A stretch of DNA of 9,405 nucleotides from Chitinophagaceae bacterium (lineage in GTDB: Bacteria > Bacteroidota > Bacteroidia > Chitinophagales > Chitinophagaceae). The notes beneath the pieces were generated by a model. That model worked only from the letters and a program-made list of their open reading frames with translations. It made no database searches and was not told where the DNA came from. A program made the position numbers and the translations under genes. Below, one piece after another: positions 6,788 to 9,405 of this stretch (position 1 is the stretch's first letter; each line of letters begins with the position of its first letter). The DNA lies in contig JALOMC010000076.1 of NCBI GenBank assembly GCA_025455665.1, positions 1 through 9,405 of the forward strand. The letters are read 5' to 3'.

Positions 6788-7393
6788 CTACAAACGCTCC
6801 AGCGCCTGTAGCACCCGGCTCACCGGCAGGCCCATCACATTGTAAAAATCGCCGTTGATCCGCTCGATGCCCACCACACCAATCCATTCCTGAATGGCAT
6901 AAGCACCGGCCTTGTCAAAGGGCTGGTATTTGTCTACATAGTATTCAATCTGCTCCAGACTCAGGGGGTAAAACTGCACATCGGTGGTATCGGCAAAGGC
7001 TTGCTCGCCGGCGGGCGTCAGCAATACTACGCCTGTAATAACCTGGTGCTGCCTGCCGGAAAGCTGTTGTAAAAATTGAATAGCCTCTTGCCGGCTTTCA
7101 GGTTTGCCAATGATGTGGGAGCCCAGCACCACAATGGTATCTGCCGCCAGAATAGGCAGGTGTGAGCTGCCAGCTTCCATGCCCTCGCTGGTACGCAGCA
7201 GGCTGTGCTGCACGGCCAGTGCTTTTTGGCGGGCAATGGTCACCGCTGCTTCTTGCACCGATACACCGGGCGGCACTATTTCTTCGGTGTGCTTTACTAT
7301 CACTTCAAAATCTATTTCTGCCCATTCCAACAGCATTTTTCGCCGTGGCGATTGGCTGGCCAAAATGATGCGGGGCAAGCGTGAATGCGACAA
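6788..7393 (-). CDS. maf: Maf-like nucleoside triphosphate pyrophosphatase (dTTP/UTP type)
   Basis: Maf proteins hydrolyse nucleoside triphosphates, including modified ones, to monophosphates plus pyrophosphate. They cleanse nucleotide pools and have been linked to septum control. The 201-residue protein has the expected motifs: ASQSPRR at 12-18, AADTIV with catalytic Asp85, GKP at 96-98, the YQPFDKAGAYAIQ block at 156-168, and NVMGLP at 185-190. The PFDKAGAYAIQ form points to the dTTP/UTP-specific YhdE subgroup. No ATG exists between the upstream in-frame stop (the ubiA stop codon itself, at 7406-7408) and the first motif. The start is therefore most likely TTG at 7391-7393, with a second TTG at residue 6 as an alternative. 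The 12-base gap to ubiA suggests translational coupling. Confidence 0.94.
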   Translation of the reverse strand: MSHSRLPRIILASQSPRRKMLLEWAEIDFEVIVKHTEEIVPPGVSVQEAAVTIARQKALAVQHSLLRTSEGMEAGSSHLPILAADTIVVLGSHIIGKPESRQEAIQFLQQLSGRQHQVITGVVLLTPAGEQAFADTTDVQFYPLSLEQIEYYVDKYQPFDKAGAYAIQEWIGVVGIERINGDFYNVMGLPVSRVLQALERL

Positions 7394-7405
7394 AGTAGAC
7401 TGGTT

Positions 7406-8365
7406 TTAATAGGCGTAAATGTAAAAGAAGAACATCGACAAAATGCCGGTAAGCATGATCCACTTGAGCCAGTGGCTAAGCTGGCCAAACTGCGTGGCAG
7501 ACTGCGCTGCCAGCAAGCGCCGATACAACAAGATGAGCGGGATAAACACCAGTACCAGTACATACAGGGCCGAATGCCACCAGCCAAACTGCAGCACGTA
7601 TATCTGTGTGAAAAGCAGCAGTACCAGCAGAATCACCAACCAGTTAGCCGCAAAAATTTTGGCAGCATTGATGCCATAGACTATCGGCAGGGTGCGGCAA
7701 TTTTCACGGCGATCGCCTTCTACATCTTCCATGTCTTTTACCACCTCTCGTACCAGCGAAATCACAAACGCAAAGCTGGCATATAGTACCCCAATGCGCC
7801 ACAGCCGGGCCACCGTCGTTTTTTCTACTGGTTCGTTCAAAAGTCCGTTCCACCAGCCGGGCATTTCAGCTACCAGCAGCACCAGTATTACCCAGGCGGT
7901 CATGGCCGAAATGAGAATATTACCCACCAGCAGGCGCCGCTTGTAGGTAGTGGAGTATACCCAAAGCAGCATCACGCACAATACATTGCCCAGTATAAGC
8001 AGAGGATTGCGCAACTGATAGCTGACGTAGGCGGTAAGCACCAGCCCTATACCCGATAGCAGCCAATGAAGAAAAATGGCCATGCGCCGCGTTATAAAGC
8101 GATCTACTATCATCTTTTGCGGCTTGTTTACTTCATCAATGTTGATATCGAAATAATCATTGATGATATAGCCGCCGCCGGCAATGAGGATGGAGGCCAC
8201 ACCAAGGAGATAAAACAGGCTGGGTTGCAACTGAAGTGGGAAAGTCCAGTGTGCACTGCTGGACGACGGCACCACGATGCAATAGTGAAACAATACCTGG
8301 GTAATGGCAATGAAAACGAGGTTTTGCCATCTGACCAATCTCAGAAAAAGGCCGGCTTGCTTCAT
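7406..8365 (-). CDS. UbiA-family prenyltransferase, geranylgeranylglycerol-phosphate geranylgeranyltransferase-like
   Basis: This integral membrane enzyme (319 residues) joins an isoprenoid chain to an acceptor. The closest family type is the one that adds a second prenyl chain to prenylglyceryl phosphate, as in archaeal ether-lipid synthesis; many Bacteroidota carry a copy. Two aspartate-rich magnesium-diphosphate motifs are seen. N69-D70-x2-D73-x3-D77 lies after the second hydrophobic segment, and D211-x2-D214-x3-D218 reads DMEDVEGD and is followed by RTLP. About eight to nine hydrophobic segments are visible, as expected for the family. It begins 10 bases after the kdsC stop and ends 12 bases before maf, so the three form an operon. 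A role in a quinone pathway (menA, ubiA) is less likely because the second motif resembles the DGGGP type, but the substrate is not proven. Confidence 0.9.
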   Translation of the reverse strand: MKQAGLFLRLVRWQNLVFIAITQVLFHYCIVVPSSSSAHWTFPLQLQPSLFYLLGVASILIAGGGYIINDYFDINIDEVNKPQKMIVDRFITRRMAIFLHWLLSGIGLVLTAYVSYQLRNPLLILGNVLCVMLLWVYSTTYKRRLLVGNILISAMTAWVILVLLVAEMPGWWNGLLNEPVEKTTVARLWRIGVLYASFAFVISLVREVVKDMEDVEGDRRENCRTLPIVYGINAAKIFAANWLVILLVLLLFTQIYVLQFGWWHSALYVLVLVFIPLILLYRRLLAAQSATQFGQLSHWLKWIMLTGILSMFFFYIYAY

Positions 8366-8375
8366 GCTATTTGAT

Positions 8376-8897
8376 TTACCGGCTTTGAACGGCTGTTTCG
8401 TGTAGCCAATGATCGTTCAGTTTCAGTACTTTTTCTATCACGTCACGGGCGCAGCCTTCGCCTCCGCGTTGTAGCGATTGATACACACTGGCCGCTTTTA
8501 CCTCAGTGCAGGCATCGGCCGGGCAGCAAGGCAGGCCACTGGCTGCCATTACCTCCAGGTCGGGCATATCATCGCCCATAAACAGGGTTTCGTGCCGGCC
8601 GATACCGTGTGCCTGTTGATACTGTTGTAGCACACTGGCTTTGTCGTGCACCTGCATGTGCACTTGCTGCACGCCCAGCTTTTGAAGGCGCTCTTTCACC
8701 AGCTCACTCTGACCACCCGAAATGATGAGCACATGATAACCACGTTTTACAGCCAATTGCAGGGCATAGCCGTCTTTTATATTCATGCGGCGCACCATTT
8801 CGCCTCCGGGCATTAAAAAAAGCGTGCCGTCGGTCAGCACGCCATCTACATCAAATGCCAGCAGGCGAATAGGCTTGAAAAGCGAGAGTACATTCAT
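8376..8897 (-). CDS. kdsC: KDO-8-phosphate phosphatase-like HAD hydrolase (KdsC/YrbI)
   Basis: KdsC removes phosphate from 3-deoxy-D-manno-octulosonate 8-phosphate, a step in making the inner core of lipopolysaccharide, in the cytoplasm. The 173-residue protein has the capless HAD layout of this family: DVDGVLTDG with nucleophile Asp16 and acid/base Asp18, IKDGYAL (40-46), ISGGQS (59-64), Lys86, GDDMPDLEVM (108-117) and GGEGCARDVIEKVL (145-158). The family usually reads GGRGAVRE at the last site; the variation GGEGCARDV is mild. Related sugar-acid phosphatases share these motifs, so KDO-8-P specificity is inferred. It leads the kdsC-ubiA-maf-DUF2851 cluster, begins 53 bases after iscX, and may have a promoter in that gap, though I could not identify one with confidence. 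Confidence 0.88.
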   Translation of the reverse strand: MNVLSLFKPIRLLAFDVDGVLTDGTLFLMPGGEMVRRMNIKDGYALQLAVKRGYHVLIISGGQSELVKERLQKLGVQQVHMQVHDKASVLQQYQQAHGIGRHETLFMGDDMPDLEVMAASGLPCCPADACTEVKAASVYQSLQRGGEGCARDVIEKVLKLNDHWLHETAVQSR

Positions 8898-8950
8898 GCT
8901 GCGATAAAATTAGGCAGCAAACGGCAATGCACCATGCCGCCGGCACAGCC

Positions 8951-9187
8951 TTACTTTTGGTTGTCCCGCCACTCGTATACCCAGCTGCTTTGTATCATTT
9001 CCAGGTGGCCTTCGTTGCTTTCTTCCTTTTTGCCGGCAAAACCGGGTATTTGCAGCACCCACTCCAGCAGGTCGGTAAAGCGAATGCGGTAAATCTTTTG
9101 CTCGGTAAATTCATCGCCGAAACGTTCGTACAGTTTGATGGCAATGTCTTCGTAATCGTTCCAGTGAATAGGCGGTTCGTAGCTCAT
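8951..9187 (-). CDS. iscX: Iron-sulfur cluster assembly protein IscX
   Basis: IscX is a small acidic protein that binds the cysteine desulfurase IscS and iron and modulates cluster assembly. The 78-residue protein shows the family features: HWNDYEDIAIKLYERF (8-23), RFTDLLEWV (36-44), the SNEGHLEMIQ stretch (57-66), and W at 69 near the C-terminus. It is about a dozen residues longer than the well-known enterobacterial form, with a slightly longer loop before RFTDL and a longer C-terminal tail. It lies 65 bases downstream of a [2Fe-2S] ferredoxin end on the same strand, the usual fdx-iscX order of isc operons. The start at 9185-9187 is the first ATG in frame with the domain. Confidence 0.92.
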   Translation of the reverse strand: MSYEPPIHWNDYEDIAIKLYERFGDEFTEQKIYRIRFTDLLEWVLQIPGFAGKKEESNEGHLEMIQSSWVYEWRDNQK

Positions 9188-9252
9188 GAAATGCAGGATG
9201 TGAATATGAAAAAATAAGGAGGCTGTTGTAGCAGCAGCTTTTCGGCAGCTGC

Positions 9253-9405
9253 TTATTCGCCCAAAAACTGCGATTGATCGGGCACAATGACTTCAATGGT
9301 GCCGCCGCCGTTCTCCAGCACACACTGGCAGCCCAGGCGGCTGTTGAGGCGTGGGTTCACAGCCCGGTCGATAAAGTCTTCTTCTTTATCGCTGATCTCA
9401 GGCAG
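9253..9405 (-). CDS. fdx: ISC-type [2Fe-2S] ferredoxin, C-terminal part only
   Basis: Only the last 50 residues are in the window; the rest lies past base 9405. The sequence LPEISDKEEDFIDRA, then SRLGCQ and a final VIVPDQ strand align with the C-terminal third of the adrenodoxin-like ferredoxin of the isc system. Cys26 of the fragment, in LGCQ, is the expected fourth cluster ligand; Cys28 is an extra. Such ferredoxins supply electrons during cluster assembly on IscU. The stop is at 9253-9255 and iscX follows after 65 bases. The cluster loop with the other three cysteines cannot be checked here. Confidence 0.84.
   Translation of the reverse strand: MPEISDKEEDFIDRAVNPRLNSRLGCQCVLENGGGTIEVIVPDQSQFLGE

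Noticed and set aside
8922..8939. Small hairpin between iscX and kdsC as a terminator
   Set aside because: The stem is only 5 bp with an 8-base loop, and the T-rich stretch on the minus strand begins well after it. Too weak to call.
9233..9253. Hairpin at the ferredoxin stop codon as a terminator
   Set aside because: A 7-bp stem exists, but no T-run follows on the minus strand and the next gene, iscX, is probably in the same operon.
1..9405. Mobile elements, CRISPR arrays, tRNA or rRNA genes, or defence genes
   Set aside because: No transposase or integrase motif, repeat-spacer pattern, cloverleaf or rRNA-like stretch was recognised, and genes are closely packed throughout.

Overview
The window looks like chromosomal DNA of a Bacteroidota bacterium, most likely of the Chitinophagaceae or a close relative. 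The evidence is the gene set: a FucP/GluP-type sugar carrier next to a ROK glucokinase, a DUF4382 lipoprotein, a DUF2851 protein, a geranylgeranylglycerol-phosphate geranylgeranyltransferase-type UbiA enzyme, and a KdsC-like phosphatase. Starts lack clear Shine-Dalgarno sequences, as is usual in this phylum. The family-level placement is inference; no rRNA gene or other definitive marker is present. No tRNA, rRNA, insertion sequence, phage gene or CRISPR array was seen, and no gene-free stretch exceeds about 120 bases.

Layout. (1) Bases 1-1406, plus strand: the 3' end of a sugar MFS transporter, then a ROK-family glucokinase gene that is broken by an out-of-frame deletion of roughly 25 codons near base 646. 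A strong bidirectional terminator (1426-1458) closes the unit. (2) Bases 1474-3115, minus strand: a DUF4382 lipoprotein and a secreted NAGPA/DUF2233 phosphodiester glycosidase-like protein. (3) Bases 3127-5011, minus strand: a predicted outer-membrane protein of unknown function followed by lipA (lipoyl synthase), ending in a hairpin terminator that lies against the start of the NAGPA gene. (4) Bases 5056-5463, plus strand: an OsmC-family peroxidase-like protein, divergent from the outer-membrane gene and convergent with the next block, overlapping it by 20 bases. (5) Bases 5444-8897, minus strand: a compact cluster transcribed kdsC, ubiA, maf, DUF2851, with gaps of 10, 12 and 63 bases. It combines LPS sugar-precursor processing, prenyl (ether) lipid synthesis, nucleotide-pool cleansing and a protein of unknown function. 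(6) Bases 8951-9405, minus strand: iscX and the C-terminal end of an ISC-type [2Fe-2S] ferredoxin, which look like the 3' end of an isc iron-sulfur assembly operon continuing past the window edge.

How the genes work together. The first block would import and phosphorylate a hexose, but the kinase appears inactivated, or the sequence has an error there. The isc tail and lipA are linked biochemically, because LipA consumes an iron-sulfur cluster when it inserts sulfur, but they are not neighbours.

Most of the window is ordinary housekeeping DNA, and I do not see a clear new defence or biosynthetic system. The points most worth a second look are the broken, zinc-site-less ROK kinase, the DUF2851 protein with possible nuclease-like and C-terminal cysteine motifs, structured leaders over two start codons, and a repeated heptamer upstream of the DUF4382 gene.
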